From assembly GCA_016182605.1 (NCBI GenBank), contig JACPGE010000038.1, forward strand, positions 1-64,000: DNA of 64,000 nucleotides. The letters run 5' to 3'. The DNA comes from Candidatus Hydrogenedentota bacterium. Its GTDB lineage: Bacteria; Hydrogenedentota; Hydrogenedentia; Hydrogenedentales; JAEUWI01. The translations under genes and the position numbers were made by a program. Under the pieces are notes generated by a model that saw only the letters and a list, made by a program, of their open reading frames with translations, ran no database searches and was not told where the DNA came from. Position 1 is the stretch's first letter. Every line of letters begins with the position of its first letter. Of this stretch, positions 43,273 through 52,477 are shown piece by piece.

Positions 43273-43304
43273 GGCGTTGCGGTGGCATTGCGGAGACATA
43301 CCGT

Positions 43305-43334
43305 TTGCCCTGCCGCGCCGCCGGACACTACAAT
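43305..43334 (+). promoter_or_regulatory. putative promoter of Gfo/Idh/MocA gene
   Basis: TTGCCC (43305-43310), 18 bases, TACAAT (43329-43334). It lies 85 bases before ATG 43419, in the gap after the sulfatase-like gene. Confidence 0.5.
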
Positions 43335-43418
43335 ACCTTGTTTGGCCTGTACTCGTATTGACCCCATACTCAACATCGGACCGAGGGTTCGATATGCGCG
43401 GAGAGAAGGAGAAGCCTC

Positions 43419-44453
43419 ATGGCTGGAAAAATCAAAGTGGCCTACGTGGGTTGCGGCGCCATCGCGGAGCGCCTGCACATACCGGACATGCTCGCGTGCG
43501 CGGATGCGGAGATCGTGGCTTTCAGCGATCCGATGAAGGCGAAGGCGGAGCAGATGCGCGCGCAGTTTGCGGAGAACGCGCGGGTGTATGACAGCCACAA
43601 GACGATGTTGAAGGCGGGGGGCATCGACGCGGTGGTGGTGTCGACGCCGAACATTTACCACGGCCCGGTGGCGATCGATTGCGCGAACGCGAAGTGCCAC
43701 GTGCTGGTGGAGAAGCCGATGGCGACGAGCATCGCGGAAGCGAAGAAGATGATCGAGGCGGCGAAGAAGAACAAGGTGCAGTTGATGGTGAACCAGTGCC
43801 AGCGCCTCTTCCCCGCGCACAAGAAGGCGAAGGAGATCATGGACAGCGGGATCATGGGCCGGGTCTTGCACGTGACGGCAATGTTTGGGCATGAAGGCCC
43901 GGAACACTGGAGCCCCTCGGGCAAGTGGTTCTTCCAGAAGAAGAATGCGCGCTTTGGCGCGATGGCGGATCTGGGCGTGCACAAGGCGGATCTTATCCGC
44001 TACCTGACGGGCGAAGAGATCGTGGAGATCAATGCGTTCTATGAAACCGTGGAGAAGAAGAAGACCGACGTGGAAGACAATTTCGTGTCGTCGCTGAAGT
44101 TTTCGAATGGCGCGGTGGGCACGCTGGCCGCGTCGTGGACGGTGAAGGGCGCGGAAGCGAACTACACGGTGCTGCATTGCTCGAACGGCACGCTGCAGGT
44201 CTGCATGCAGCCTGGCAAGCCGCTGGTGGCCTATCTGCACAATCCGTCGTGCACGATTGAGTTTGAGCTGCCGAAGACGCCGAGCAACTATGAAGGAAGC
44301 TGGGGCCTGGACGTGGGCAACGCGTTCATCGGCGCGCTGCTCGGGCGCGCGAAGCCCTATTGCAGCGGCGAAGAAGGCATGCGGTCGCTTGCGGTGATTC
44401 TGGCGGCGGAAGAGGCCGCGAAGACCGGCCGCACGATCAAGATCAAGGCGTAA
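43419..44453 (+). CDS. Gfo/Idh/MocA family oxidoreductase
   Basis: A 344-residue NAD(P)-dependent enzyme. KVAYVGCGAIAERLH is the Rossmann glycine loop, EKPMA carries the catalytic Lys, and MADLGVHKADLIRYL supplies the Asp and His of the active site. Length and order are standard. The substrate, a sugar or cyclitol derivative, is unknown. GAGAAGGAG is upstream of ATG. It is closed by a strong terminator, so it forms its own unit ahead of aroB. It is only distantly like the paralogue at 18047. Confidence 0.9.
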   Translation: MAGKIKVAYVGCGAIAERLHIPDMLACADAEIVAFSDPMKAKAEQMRAQFAENARVYDSHKTMLKAGGIDAVVVSTPNIYHGPVAIDCANAKCHVLVEKPMATSIAEAKKMIEAAKKNKVQLMVNQCQRLFPAHKKAKEIMDSGIMGRVLHVTAMFGHEGPEHWSPSGKWFFQKKNARFGAMADLGVHKADLIRYLTGEEIVEINAFYETVEKKKTDVEDNFVSSLKFSNGAVGTLAASWTVKGAEANYTVLHCSNGTLQVCMQPGKPLVAYLHNPSCTIEFELPKTPSNYEGSWGLDVGNAFIGALLGRAKPYCSGEEGMRSLAVILAAEEAAKTGRTIKIKA

Positions 44454-44463
44454 CGCGTTACCC

Positions 44464-44502
44464 CGCGCGGGAGGAGGGCGCGGCCTTCCTCCCGCGCGTT
44501 TT
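44464..44502 (+). terminator. rho-independent terminator
   Basis: CGCGCGGGAGGA (44464-44475) and TCCTCCCGCGCG (44487-44498): perfect 12-bp stem, 11-base loop, then TTTT. Confidence 0.88.
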
Positions 44503-44525
44503 ATCCAGACGGGATCCATTCGAAC

Positions 44526-45614
44526 ATGAAGACCACCGAAATTCCGGTCGATCTGGGCGATCGCAGTTATCCCATCTTCGCGGGTCAGGACATCCTGGGC
44601 ATGCTCCCCGCGCAGGTGGCCCGGCTCCAGATCAAGGGGACCATTGGCATCGTGACGGACGCGAACACCGGCCCGCTCTATGGGGATCGGGTTCGCGCGC
44701 TGCTGGAGCAGGCGGGTTACAAGACGGCGATCCACACGATGCCCGCGGGCGAGGAACAGAAGCGGCTGGCGCGCGTGGAAGAGATCTGCGGGACCTTTCT
44801 GGAGGCGCGCCTCGATCGATCCAGCCTGATAGTGGCGCTGGGCGGCGGGGTAGTGGGCGACATTGCGGGATTCGCCGCATCGGCCTACATGCGCGGCATC
44901 CCTTTCATACAGATACCCACAACGATTGTTGCGCAGGTGGATTCGAGCGTGGGCGGCAAGACGGGCGTCAACCATCCGCTTGGCAAAAACACCATTGGAG
45001 CGTTTCACCAGCCGGGGGCGGTGCTGATCGACATGACGCTGTTGCGCACGCTTCCCGATCGCGAGTTGCGCGCGGGGATGGCGGAGGTGATCAAGCACGG
45101 CATCATCGCGGACGCCGCGCTCTTCGAGCACACGCGCACCCACGCGACGGCGATACTTGCGAAAGATCTTGACGCGCTCCTGTTTCCGGTGGTGCGATCG
45201 TGCGAGATCAAGTCGGCGATTGTGATGGCGGATGAGAAGGAGATGGGCGTGCGCGCGAACCTGAATTATGGGCACACGTTTGGCCACGCGATCGAGTCGG
45301 TGACGCGCTACGAGACGTATCTGCATGGCGAGGCGATTGCGCTGGGCATGGTGGCGGCGGGCGCGATGTCGGAGTCGCTGGGTATGGTGGCGGCGGGGTT
45401 CAACGACGCGCAGAAGTCGGTATTTGCGGCGTATGGCCTGCCCGTGCGCTGGCCCGAGCTGCCGGTGGAGGCGTGCCTGGAGGCGATGAAGAAAGACAAG
45501 AAAGTGCGGGCGGGCGCGATGAAGTTTATACTGGCGACGGGGATTGGCCAGGTGGCGCAGCGGACGGATATCGACGAGGACTGCGCGCGTGCGGCGCTCT
45601 CCAGCCTGAAGTAA
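44526..45614 (+). CDS. aroB: 3-dehydroquinate synthase
   Basis: A 362-residue AroB that converts DAHP to 3-dehydroquinate in the shikimate pathway. NAD-binding ALGGGVVGDIAGFAA, the IPTTIVAQVDSSVGGKTGVN stretch, and metal ligands in GMAEVIKHG, NYGHTFGHAIE and HGEAIALGM are all present. Length is standard. The ribosome site is weak. It is followed 17 bases later by a TPR gene and another unknown gene, apparently one operon; no other aro gene is adjacent. Confidence 0.96.
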   Translation: MKTTEIPVDLGDRSYPIFAGQDILGMLPAQVARLQIKGTIGIVTDANTGPLYGDRVRALLEQAGYKTAIHTMPAGEEQKRLARVEEICGTFLEARLDRSSLIVALGGGVVGDIAGFAASAYMRGIPFIQIPTTIVAQVDSSVGGKTGVNHPLGKNTIGAFHQPGAVLIDMTLLRTLPDRELRAGMAEVIKHGIIADAALFEHTRTHATAILAKDLDALLFPVVRSCEIKSAIVMADEKEMGVRANLNYGHTFGHAIESVTRYETYLHGEAIALGMVAAGAMSESLGMVAAGFNDAQKSVFAAYGLPVRWPELPVEACLEAMKKDKKVRAGAMKFILATGIGQVAQRTDIDEDCARAALSSLK

Positions 45615-45631
45615 CCAGCGGGATTAGAACC

Positions 45632-46468
45632 ATGCTTTTTGGCGGCGAATCGGCGGAAAGTTACTACGATGAAGGCGTGACCGCCAGCATGAAGGGCAAT
45701 CTCACGCTGGCGATGCGCCACTTTGAGCGCGCGATACACCTGGAGCACAACCACATTGCGGCGCGCTATCAGCTTGCCAAATGCTATGCGCGCGCGGGGA
45801 ACGCGGACAACGCCGTCGAGCTGTTTCGCCAGGTGATTCGAGCGAAGCCGAATCAGGTGCCCCCGCGGGTGGACCTCGCGTTTACGCTGATTGAAATGGG
45901 CAAGATTGGCGAGGCCGAGAAGCTCTTCAAGGAAGTGCTGCACTACAAGGGCGATCACGGGCGCGCCTACATTGGCCTGGGCCAGTGCGCGCTGGCCGCG
46001 GAGCGCTGGAAAGAGGCCATGGTGCTGGCCGATCTGGCGATCAAGAACGGCGGCGCGAACTTTGCGGCGCTGTTTCTGCTGGGCCGGGCGCAGCGGCAAT
46101 CGGGGATCGGCGAAGAGGCGGTGGGCACGTTCAAGCAGGCCGACGCGCTTGTGCAGAAGCTGATCGAGAGCACGCCCGAGGCCCCCGAAGGCTATTACCT
46201 GCGCGGGGTGCTTTGCCTGAGCCAGGACAAAATAACCGATGCGATGGAACTGTTTCAGTCCGCGGAAAACCGTGCGAATCCGGAGGCGTTCTATTCGGCG
46301 TACGGCCTGCATTTCAACCGTTTCGACATCCAGGCGCAGCGCGGCATTTGCCTGCTTCGTTTGGGGCGGCGGCCGGAAGCCGAGGCGCTGGGCCGGAGCA
46401 TCCTGGAGCAAACCGCCAATCATGGCGTGGCGCGCCAGCTCGTTGGCGAGGCCGATCGGGAGACATGA
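45632..46468 (+). CDS. cytoplasmic TPR protein
   Basis: A 278-residue protein almost wholly of tetratricopeptide repeats: YYDEGVTASMKGNLTLAMRHFERAI, then AARYQLAKCYARAGNADNAVELF, PPRVDLAFTLIEMGKIGEAEKLF, AYIGLGQCALAAERWKEAM and further units, roughly seven. There is no signal peptide or membrane segment. It is probably a scaffold. Its stop overlaps the next start (ATGA, 4 bases), so it is translated together with the unknown protein at 46465. Confidence 0.85.
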   Translation: MLFGGESAESYYDEGVTASMKGNLTLAMRHFERAIHLEHNHIAARYQLAKCYARAGNADNAVELFRQVIRAKPNQVPPRVDLAFTLIEMGKIGEAEKLFKEVLHYKGDHGRAYIGLGQCALAAERWKEAMVLADLAIKNGGANFAALFLLGRAQRQSGIGEEAVGTFKQADALVQKLIESTPEAPEGYYLRGVLCLSQDKITDAMELFQSAENRANPEAFYSAYGLHFNRFDIQAQRGICLLRLGRRPEAEALGRSILEQTANHGVARQLVGEADRET

Positions 46469-47094
46469 GCGATCTCAACATGCAGTTTGTGCGGGAGTTC
46501 TTCGAACTCAACCGCTTTCATGTGCTGACCCATTGGCAGCACGACGCCCCCGTTGCGCGTGGCGTCGATTCCACGGCCCTGCTCTTCGCCGAAAACTCGC
46601 AACCGGAGGCCCTCGGCCCGCTGCCGTTTTTGTTGCGTCCCGCGGAATTGTCCGGTTTGCGGCGCGCGGTGGTGGAGGTGCGCGCGTGGCACGGGGACCG
46701 CTTCTACCCTTCGGTGGTCGAGAACAGCGCCGTGCTTTCGCATGTGGTGCAGGAGGAAACGCTCAACCTGGCGCGGAGCGTGTTTGGCAGCCCCGATTTC
46801 GTGACGGTGCTGATCCTGTCGGAGCTGCCGGCGTCGCCACGCCACCGTGCGCGATCGCTTGAGCTGCTTCAGGGGCGCGGTATCGGCCACGTTTTGGAAT
46901 TCCCCACGATACTTCAGGACATGCTCGCGCACGTGAGCGTGGATGGCAATTACGCGCCCTCGCAGACGCTCCAGACCCTGCGCCTGTTGAAGCGCTACAA
47001 TCTTTTGCGGCGCCAGCAACTGGAGTTCAGTTTCCCGCACGGCCCCGTGACTCCCGGGAAAGAGCCGGACGAGGGAACCTTTCCGGAGGATTAG
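46465..47094 (+). CDS. unknown protein coupled to the TPR gene
   Basis: A 209-residue soluble protein. It starts MSDLNMQFVREFFELNRFHVLTHW and contains LFAENSQPEALGPLPFLL, VVEVRAWHGDRFYPSVVENSAVLSHV and SPDFVTVLILSELPASPRHRARSLELLQ, giving a repeated alpha/beta look that could be a degenerate nuclease- or Rossmann-like fold. No motif allows a confident call. The tail is Pro/Glu-rich. ATG overlaps the TPR stop by 4 bases, so the two products likely act as a pair. A TATAAT -10 for the next gene lies just past its stop. Confidence 0.75.
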   Translation: MSDLNMQFVREFFELNRFHVLTHWQHDAPVARGVDSTALLFAENSQPEALGPLPFLLRPAELSGLRRAVVEVRAWHGDRFYPSVVENSAVLSHVVQEETLNLARSVFGSPDFVTVLILSELPASPRHRARSLELLQGRGIGHVLEFPTILQDMLAHVSVDGNYAPSQTLQTLRLLKRYNLLRRQQLEFSFPHGPVTPGKEPDEGTFPED

Positions 47095-47156
47095 GTATAA
47101 TCTAGGGGGAATCGTGCCATGCCAACGCGCCCCACCTGTCCGGAGCGGATTTCACC

Positions 47157-47807
47157 ATGGAACATGTGCTGATCGAGAACCCCCTGAGCCCGCGCCGTTT
47201 ACCCAAGCAACTGCGCAGCCGGCAGCGGGTGGAAAAGATACTGGCGGTCGTGGGCGACTTGCTTGTCGAGAAGGGCTTTGAGGGGATCAATACGAACCTC
47301 GTGGCGGAGAAGGCCGGCATCCCGGTGGGCTCCATCTACCAGTTTTTTCCCAACAAGTATGCGATTTTCTGCGCGCTGGCGGAGCTCTATTTTGAGGAGT
47401 TGATCGCGATCAATCGCGGGCCGGGCCGGGAAGCGGCCGCGCACATGCCGTGGGAGGGCATCATCGACCACGTGATCGACGGCTTCGGCGCTTTTGGCCG
47501 GCGCAACCCCAGTTTCCCCATTCTCTGGTCGGGCATGCAGCATACGCCGGACTTGCGGGACCAGATTACCCTGATCAATCAGAAGGCGGTGGAGGCGAAT
47601 CTGGTCATGATAGAACGGCTCCTGCCGCACGAGACCCAGGCGAAGCAACGGCTCATCGCGTCGATCATGGCCGACTTGGGCGAACGGCTTCTCATAAGCA
47701 GCATTTCGGAGCGCCACGCGGAGAGCCGGGACGTCATGGAGGAGTTGAAGTTTCTGCTGAAGGCGTACCTTCGCGCGCACATGAGCGGCGCAGACCGAAG
47801 CGCATAG
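47157..47807 (+). CDS. TetR/AcrR-family transcriptional regulator
   Basis: A 216-residue regulator. The N-terminal helix-turn-helix (about 20-65: RVEKILAVVGDLLVEKGFEGINTNLVAEKAGIPVGSIYQFFPNKYAIF, in parts) is typical TetR, and the rest is a helical ligand-binding domain. A TATAAT at 47096-47101 could be its -10. Ribosome site GGAG is upstream. Target genes are not obvious: the neighbours are a TPR pair and a convergent Spy-like/sigma operon. Confidence 0.9.
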   Translation: MEHVLIENPLSPRRLPKQLRSRQRVEKILAVVGDLLVEKGFEGINTNLVAEKAGIPVGSIYQFFPNKYAIFCALAELYFEELIAINRGPGREAAAHMPWEGIIDHVIDGFGAFGRRNPSFPILWSGMQHTPDLRDQITLINQKAVEANLVMIERLLPHETQAKQRLIASIMADLGERLLISSISERHAESRDVMEELKFLLKAYLRAHMSGADRSA

Positions 47808-47846
47808 CCTCGCTGATACCGGTGCAGTCTCCTGCGGCCGTTTTGA

Positions 47847-48557
47847 TCAGGGCGAGGGCGCATCTCCTGCCGCGGCTGGAGCGTCCGTGGTTCCGGTTTC
47901 CGGTTCTTCCTTCTTCAACTCCGCGCCCTTGCCGCCAGACTTTTGCTGGCGCGCCTTTTCGATCATGCGGCGCATGTCGGTCTCGAACTCGGAGAGGAAA
48001 ACATAGAGCCGGCCCCGCTGCCAGGAGGTGAGGTCTTCCCCGATGTGCTCGAAGAAGGCCTTGCGGGTCTGGTAGGCCTTGTCGTCTTCCACGATCATCT
48101 GCGACAGGAGGGCGTCGATGTTGGCGCCGTCCTGACCCTCTTTGAGTTCGTTGCGCAGGTCCCGCATGATTTTCATGCGCTGTTTCTTGGAGGCCAGGAC
48201 TTCGTCGCGGAACTCGCTGAACTTCCGCACGAGCACGACGGTTTCCTGATCGTTCAAGGACAACTGCTTCGAGAGCCGCGCGACCATTACCTCTTCCAGC
48301 AGGACCCGCGTCTCCGGGTCCACGCCCATGGCGTGATGCCGGCGGTGGCGGCCATCGGCGTCATTGTCGTCGCGTTCATCGGCGGCTTCGGCTTCTTTGT
48401 CCGCTTCTTCCGCGCCGGGTTTCGCAGCTTCCGGCGCGGTAGAATCGGCGCCCACTTCCGCGGCGTTGGCGGCGGGCGCGCTTTCCTGCGCGGCAGCGCG
48501 CAGGGCAAGACTGCCCCAGGCCAGCAACAAAATCAGAATGATGCCTGCAAATCGCAT
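47847..48557 (-). CDS. secreted Spy/CpxP-like helical protein of the sigma operon
   Basis: A 236-residue protein with signal peptide (about 1-23, RAAA|QE), an acidic low-complexity stretch (30-75, including DERDDNDADG), then a long helical region. The segment LTSWQRGRLYVFLSEFETDMRRMIEKARQ resembles the last helix of periplasmic heavy-metal-sensor/Spy-like proteins. The C-terminus is Pro/Ala-rich. It lies 4 bases after the anti-sigma gene, third in an ECF operon, so it is likely part of the envelope response or its sensor. Function is inferred from context. Confidence 0.75.
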   Translation of the reverse strand: MRFAGIILILLLAWGSLALRAAAQESAPAANAAEVGADSTAPEAAKPGAEEADKEAEAADERDDNDADGRHRRHHAMGVDPETRVLLEEVMVARLSKQLSLNDQETVVLVRKFSEFRDEVLASKKQRMKIMRDLRNELKEGQDGANIDALLSQMIVEDDKAYQTRKAFFEHIGEDLTSWQRGRLYVFLSEFETDMRRMIEKARQQKSGGKGAELKKEEPETGTTDAPAAAGDAPSP

Positions 48558-48561
48558 GAAA

Positions 48562-49203
48562 CTACACCTCGCCTCCGTATTGCACCAGGAGCGCCGTGAA
48601 GGCCTCGGTTTCGGCCTCGCCCAGCGTCTCCAACTCATCGTACCATGAAAGGGAACCGGGGTCGCCATTGTCTTCCAGCGCGGGCTGGAGCGACTCGGTG
48701 ACGAGAGACGCCACCAAGGCGTCCACTTCCACATCGTCCTGCTCTTCCAGTTCCACACTGGCTCCGTCCATCAGGACCCATTCGAGATCCTCCAGGGGCA
48801 GGTTCTCCACGGCGGCCGCGAGCCGTTCCTCCGGCGGGGCCGCCCGGACAGCGGGTGGCGCGGCAACGGGTTCACCGGTCTGAAAGAGGGACTGCAAGCC
48901 CGCCACGGCTGCGATGGATGCCGCGAGGGCGCCTGTGGCGATCAGCAGGCGCACGGGGCGCCGGAAGGGCGTCACGGGGGCCATCGGCACTTCGTCTGCA
49001 ATGGCGGCCATGACCCGGTCTGTGAAATCGGGCGCGGGTTCTGGGCCCTTCATCGCCTTCATGTGGGCGCCGATTTTCCGGTATTGCACGGCCGTGCGCG
49101 CCGCATGCTCATTCTGTTGAATGAGGCGGTTCACCCGATCGTCGCCGGGGGCTTCTCCGTCGATAAAGGCCGAGAGGGTCTCATATTCAGGATGTGGTTC
49201 CAT
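48562..49203 (-). CDS. membrane anti-sigma factor
   Basis: A 213-residue protein. The N-terminal cytoplasmic part (1-80) begins LSAFIDGEAPGDDRVNRLI, like anti-sigma domains. There is no HxxxCxxC zinc motif, so it is not a ZAS type. One membrane segment at about 87-107 (LLIATGALAASIAAVAGL) is followed by an acidic periplasmic domain. It should hold the ECF sigma factor encoded immediately upstream; the genes overlap by one base (TAATG). An upstream in-frame TTG is less likely than ATG 49203. Confidence 0.82.
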   Translation of the reverse strand: MEPHPEYETLSAFIDGEAPGDDRVNRLIQQNEHAARTAVQYRKIGAHMKAMKGPEPAPDFTDRVMAAIADEVPMAPVTPFRRPVRLLIATGALAASIAAVAGLQSLFQTGEPVAAPPAVRAAPPEERLAAAVENLPLEDLEWVLMDGASVELEEQDDVEVDALVASLVTESLQPALEDNGDPGSLSWYDELETLGEAETEAFTALLVQYGGEV

Positions 49204-49766
49204 TACCAATCACCTCCATGCCGTTCCAGCGCCTTGCGCAGGCTTTCGCGCGCGCGGGCGAGGCGGCTTTTCACGGTGCCCTTGCGGCAATTCAGGACGC
49301 GGGCGAGATTGTCGTAGTCGAGCCCTTCCACTTCGCGCAGCAGGAGGATTTCCCGATGCTCCGTGGAGAGGGTTTCCAGGCACGCCTCCAACGCCTCACC
49401 GAGTTCGTGGGCCGCTGCCACCTGGCCCGGATTCAACTGGCGGCTCTCCAGGGCGGGGCGGGAATCGAGGGAATCGTGGCTGCCGCGCCCGCGCCGGTTC
49501 ATGTCGCGCACGAAGTTCAGGGTGAGGTTGCGCGCGATAGCGAACAAGAACGTGGAGAATTTCGCCTTGGGCTCCAGGCCGTGCACGTGACGGTGCAGCC
49601 GGACGAAGGTCTCCTGCGCGAGTTCCTCGGCGTCCTGATAGGAGCCCACCATACGGAAGCAAAAATGCAGGAGGGGCCCCTGGTATCGCCGGACCAGCGC
49701 CGCAAAAGCCTCCCGATCTCCCGAGCGGGCTTGGGCAACCAGTTCCCAGTCATCTAACTCACTCAT
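49203..49766 (-). CDS. ECF-family RNA polymerase sigma factor
   Basis: A 187-residue sigma-70 of the ECF group. Region 2 (about 20-95: FAALVRRYQGPLLHFCFRMVGSYQDAEELAQETFVRLHRHV, in parts) and region 4 (about 125-180: LSTEHREILLLREVEGLDYDNLARVL, GTVKSRLARARESLRKAL) are complete. Upstream on the minus strand GGAAC (49823-49819) with GTTC 17 bases further could be an ECF-type autoregulated promoter; this is weak. It is the first gene of the sigma / anti-sigma / Spy-like operon. Confidence 0.93.
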   Translation of the reverse strand: MSELDDWELVAQARSGDREAFAALVRRYQGPLLHFCFRMVGSYQDAEELAQETFVRLHRHVHGLEPKAKFSTFLFAIARNLTLNFVRDMNRRGRGSHDSLDSRPALESRQLNPGQVAAAHELGEALEACLETLSTEHREILLLREVEGLDYDNLARVLNCRKGTVKSRLARARESLRKALERHGGDW

Positions 49767-49856
49767 GCTTTGGAGTTTACCACGCCATCAATCCATTGAA
49801 CCCCGGTAACGGGCAAATGTTCCGGTGATATCCGCGTGCGGAGCACGGGCGATGTG

Positions 49857-51251
49857 CTACGCGCGCTTGACACGTGCCCCGTCGGGTGTGTCTTCGATCG
49901 CCCAGCCGGCGGCGGCGAGGGCGTCGCGGATCTGGTCGGCCCGGGCAAAGTCTTTGCTGCGGCGCGCTTCCTGGCGCGCCTGGACCTGATCGAGCACTTC
50001 CTGGGGCGCTTCCTCGTCGCGCAGGGTGAAGAGCCCGGTGACCTGATTGAGGCTGGCCAGCAGCGCGAGGGCCTCGGCGGCGCCCTCTGGCCCGACTTTG
50101 CCCTCTTCCATGAGCTTGTTCACATCGCGCACGAATTCGAATACCACGCCCAGCGCGCCGGAGATGTTCAGGTCGTCGTCCATCGCGGCGATGAAGCCAT
50201 CGCGGCATACCTGGCACCGATCCGCGAGGCTGCCTCCCCCACTCTTGATCTCTTTGAGGCGGCGCTGGAAATCCTGTATGCGCGCGAGGGCCTGGGTGGC
50301 GCCCTCGACGGCGTCGAAGGAGAAGTTGCTCGGCTGGCGGTAGTGTGTGGCGATGAGGGCCCAGCGGATGGCGAGCGGGGAGATGCCTTTGGCGAGGAGA
50401 TCGCGCAGCGTGTAGAAGTTGCCGAGGGACTTGGACATCTTCTTGCCCTCGACCACGAGATGGGCGCAGTGCAGCCAATATTTGACGAAGGTCTTGCCGG
50501 AGGCGCAGGTGGACTGGGCGATTTCGTTTTCGTGGTGCGGGAAGATGTTGTCGACCCCGCCGCAATGGATGTCGAAGCTGGGCCCGAGGTGTTTCATGGC
50601 CATGGCGGAGCACTCGATGTGCCAGCCGGGCCGCCCCTTGCCCAATTCGGTTTCCCAGAACACATCGCCGTCTTCCTCCACCCAGGCTTTCCAGAGCACG
50701 AAGTCGCGGGCGTCCTCGCTTTCGTATTCATCGGAATCGACGCGTCCGGAGGCGCCGTCGCGGAGTTCTTCGAGCTTCATGTGGCTCAACTGGCCATATT
50801 CGGGAAAGCTGCTGAGGCGGAAGTAGACGCTGCCGTCGGCCTCGTAGGTGTGGCCTTTTTCACGCAGGGTTTTGATGAGTTCGATCATTTCGGCGATGTA
50901 GTCTGTGGCCGCGGGGTAGGCGTGGGCGCGCTGAATGGAAAGGGCATCGAGGTCTTCGAAGAAGGCGGCGGCGTAGCGCCCGGTGACGGACTTCAGCGGC
51001 TCGCCGGTCTCGCGGCAGGTGCGGATGATCTTGTCCTCCACATCGGTGAGGTTCATGATGTGGTCCACGTCGAAACCGCGGAATTCCAGATAGCGCCGGA
51101 GCAGGTCTTCGAAGATATAGGCGCGGAAGTTGCCGATATGGGCGTAGTTGTAGATGGTGGGACCGCAGGTGTACATCCCCACGCGGCCGGCCTGCAAGGG
51201 CTCGAAGGTCTCCTTCTGCCGCGTCAGCGTGTTTAAAAAGCGCAAGGACAT
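49857..51251 (-). CDS. cysS: cysteinyl-tRNA synthetase
   Basis: A 464-residue class I synthetase charging tRNA-Cys. HIGN (38-41), KMSKS and the zinc ligands (Cys29 in MYTCGPT, the Cys of WHIECSAM, the His pair of FPHHENE) are present. Length is normal. ATG 51251 begins MSLRFLNTLTRQKE as in orthologues; the ribosome site is weak, and an upstream ATG at 51278 is possible. A -10-like TACAAT on the minus strand is at 51356-51351. No T-box leader is visible. Confidence 0.97.
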   Translation of the reverse strand: MSLRFLNTLTRQKETFEPLQAGRVGMYTCGPTIYNYAHIGNFRAYIFEDLLRRYLEFRGFDVDHIMNLTDVEDKIIRTCRETGEPLKSVTGRYAAAFFEDLDALSIQRAHAYPAATDYIAEMIELIKTLREKGHTYEADGSVYFRLSSFPEYGQLSHMKLEELRDGASGRVDSDEYESEDARDFVLWKAWVEEDGDVFWETELGKGRPGWHIECSAMAMKHLGPSFDIHCGGVDNIFPHHENEIAQSTCASGKTFVKYWLHCAHLVVEGKKMSKSLGNFYTLRDLLAKGISPLAIRWALIATHYRQPSNFSFDAVEGATQALARIQDFQRRLKEIKSGGGSLADRCQVCRDGFIAAMDDDLNISGALGVVFEFVRDVNKLMEEGKVGPEGAAEALALLASLNQVTGLFTLRDEEAPQEVLDQVQARQEARRSKDFARADQIRDALAAAGWAIEDTPDGARVKRA

Positions 51252-51350
51252 GCTCTGAGGTGCCTTTCTGTGGTCCATGGGGAATGGCGGCGGTGTCTGC
51301 TGCGCCCGCCGGAGCCCCACCGGTACCGGACACAGCGCGGGCGCGTGCCT

Positions 51351-51356
51351 ATTGTA
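51351..51356 (-). promoter_or_regulatory. putative -10 element of cysS
   Basis: TACAAT on the minus strand, about 100 bases before the cysS start. The -35 region (TTCTTT at 18 bases) is poor. Confidence 0.35.
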
Positions 51357-51400
51357 TCGTGAAATCCAGCCGGAAAAGAAGCCGCACTCCGGGATGGGGT

Positions 51401-52426
51401 TCAGCCTGAGGCGTCGAGGAGGGCTTCCAGCTTTTCGGAGATATCCACCCGCAGGGTGGCCAGTTTCATGTCGTTGAAGTTGAGGTAGCGCGCGGATGGG
51501 TGGGAGAGGAGGAGAATGTCTTCCTTGCCGCGCATGCCATAGCCCTCCACTTTTGCCACGGCGTTGGCCATCGAGACGATGTGCGCGAGGGGCAGCCAAT
51601 CTTCGCGCGGCGCCCGTTCCGGTTCGTGATGGGCGTAGGCAATGGCGCCGAACTCGGGCGGCAGATCCCAATGTTGCGCCAGGTGCAGCCCCACCAGCGG
51701 ATGAAAACTCTGCACGACCTCGTCGAGCAGTTCCGGGGTCATGCGGAGCGAGGCGATGGCTCCGGAATAGGATCCGGTCACGATATCGAGGAGGACGACT
51801 TTGCCGATATCGTGCAGCAGCCCGCCGAGGAAGAGCGATTCGGCGCGGGGCTCGGCCAGGAGCTTGGCGACTTCGAAAGCGCAGTGGGCGGTGGCCACGG
51901 AATGGCGCCAGAGGGCGCGCATCACGTTTTTCAGGCGTTTGTCACCGGTGATGAAGAGATTGCTGTTCGCTACGACCTGCACGGTGTTTGCGATGGTTTT
52001 GGAGCCGAGGCGGGCGCAGGCGGCATTGAGATCCTTGATTTCCTGCAATCCGCCGTAGACCGGGCTGTTAGCGAGTTTCATAATCGTGAGGGCGACGACC
52101 GGGTCCTGGCGAATCAGGGTGGCCAGGTCAGTCATGGACATCTCCGGGTCCCGGAGCATCTGCAAAATCTTCATCGAAATTTCAGGCATGACGGGCAGTT
52201 TGTCGAAGGCCTGGGGAAGAATGGAGAGGATGGCGTGGCCGAGGGAGCCTTCCGGCGCGATCAGGCGGATGTCTTGCGTGTTCTCCGGTATCTCGCCGGC
52301 GGTGCTGTTGCCGTCCCTCCGGATGATGTAGGGGTTGAAGCAGGCGCCGCAGGCGAAGAGTTCGCAACGCTCGGTCGAGGTGTACGCGGCGGGGGGCGGG
52401 GTATTACAGAAGGGGCAGTTTGCCAA
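51401..52426 (-). CDS. HDOD-domain signalling protein with N-terminal zinc ribbon
   Basis: A 341-residue protein. CPFC (4-7) and CGAC (26-29) form a small zinc ribbon. An HDOD domain follows (about 70-280: LPVMPEISMKILQMLRDPEMSM; LFLGGLLHDIGKVVLL), a non-catalytic HD relative used in signalling, often linked to motility, pili or competence. The HD pair is present in LLHDIGK. It lies just downstream of the PilB/GspE ATPase gene (51 bases), so a role in type IV pilus or secretion control is reasonable. Confidence 0.87.
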   Translation of the reverse strand: MANCPFCNTPPPAAYTSTERCELFACGACFNPYIIRRDGNSTAGEIPENTQDIRLIAPEGSLGHAILSILPQAFDKLPVMPEISMKILQMLRDPEMSMTDLATLIRQDPVVALTIMKLANSPVYGGLQEIKDLNAACARLGSKTIANTVQVVANSNLFITGDKRLKNVMRALWRHSVATAHCAFEVAKLLAEPRAESLFLGGLLHDIGKVVLLDIVTGSYSGAIASLRMTPELLDEVVQSFHPLVGLHLAQHWDLPPEFGAIAYAHHEPERAPREDWLPLAHIVSMANAVAKVEGYGMRGKEDILLLSHPSARYLNFNDMKLATLRVDISEKLEALLDASG

Positions 52427-52477
52427 GGCGGGTATCTCCGATGGGGCATAAGCGTGCGGCGGCTATGTAGACGCGGG

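Noticed and set aside
51252-51400. T-box leader upstream of cysS
   Set aside because: No T-box consensus or specifier hairpin; the gap is only about 150 bases.
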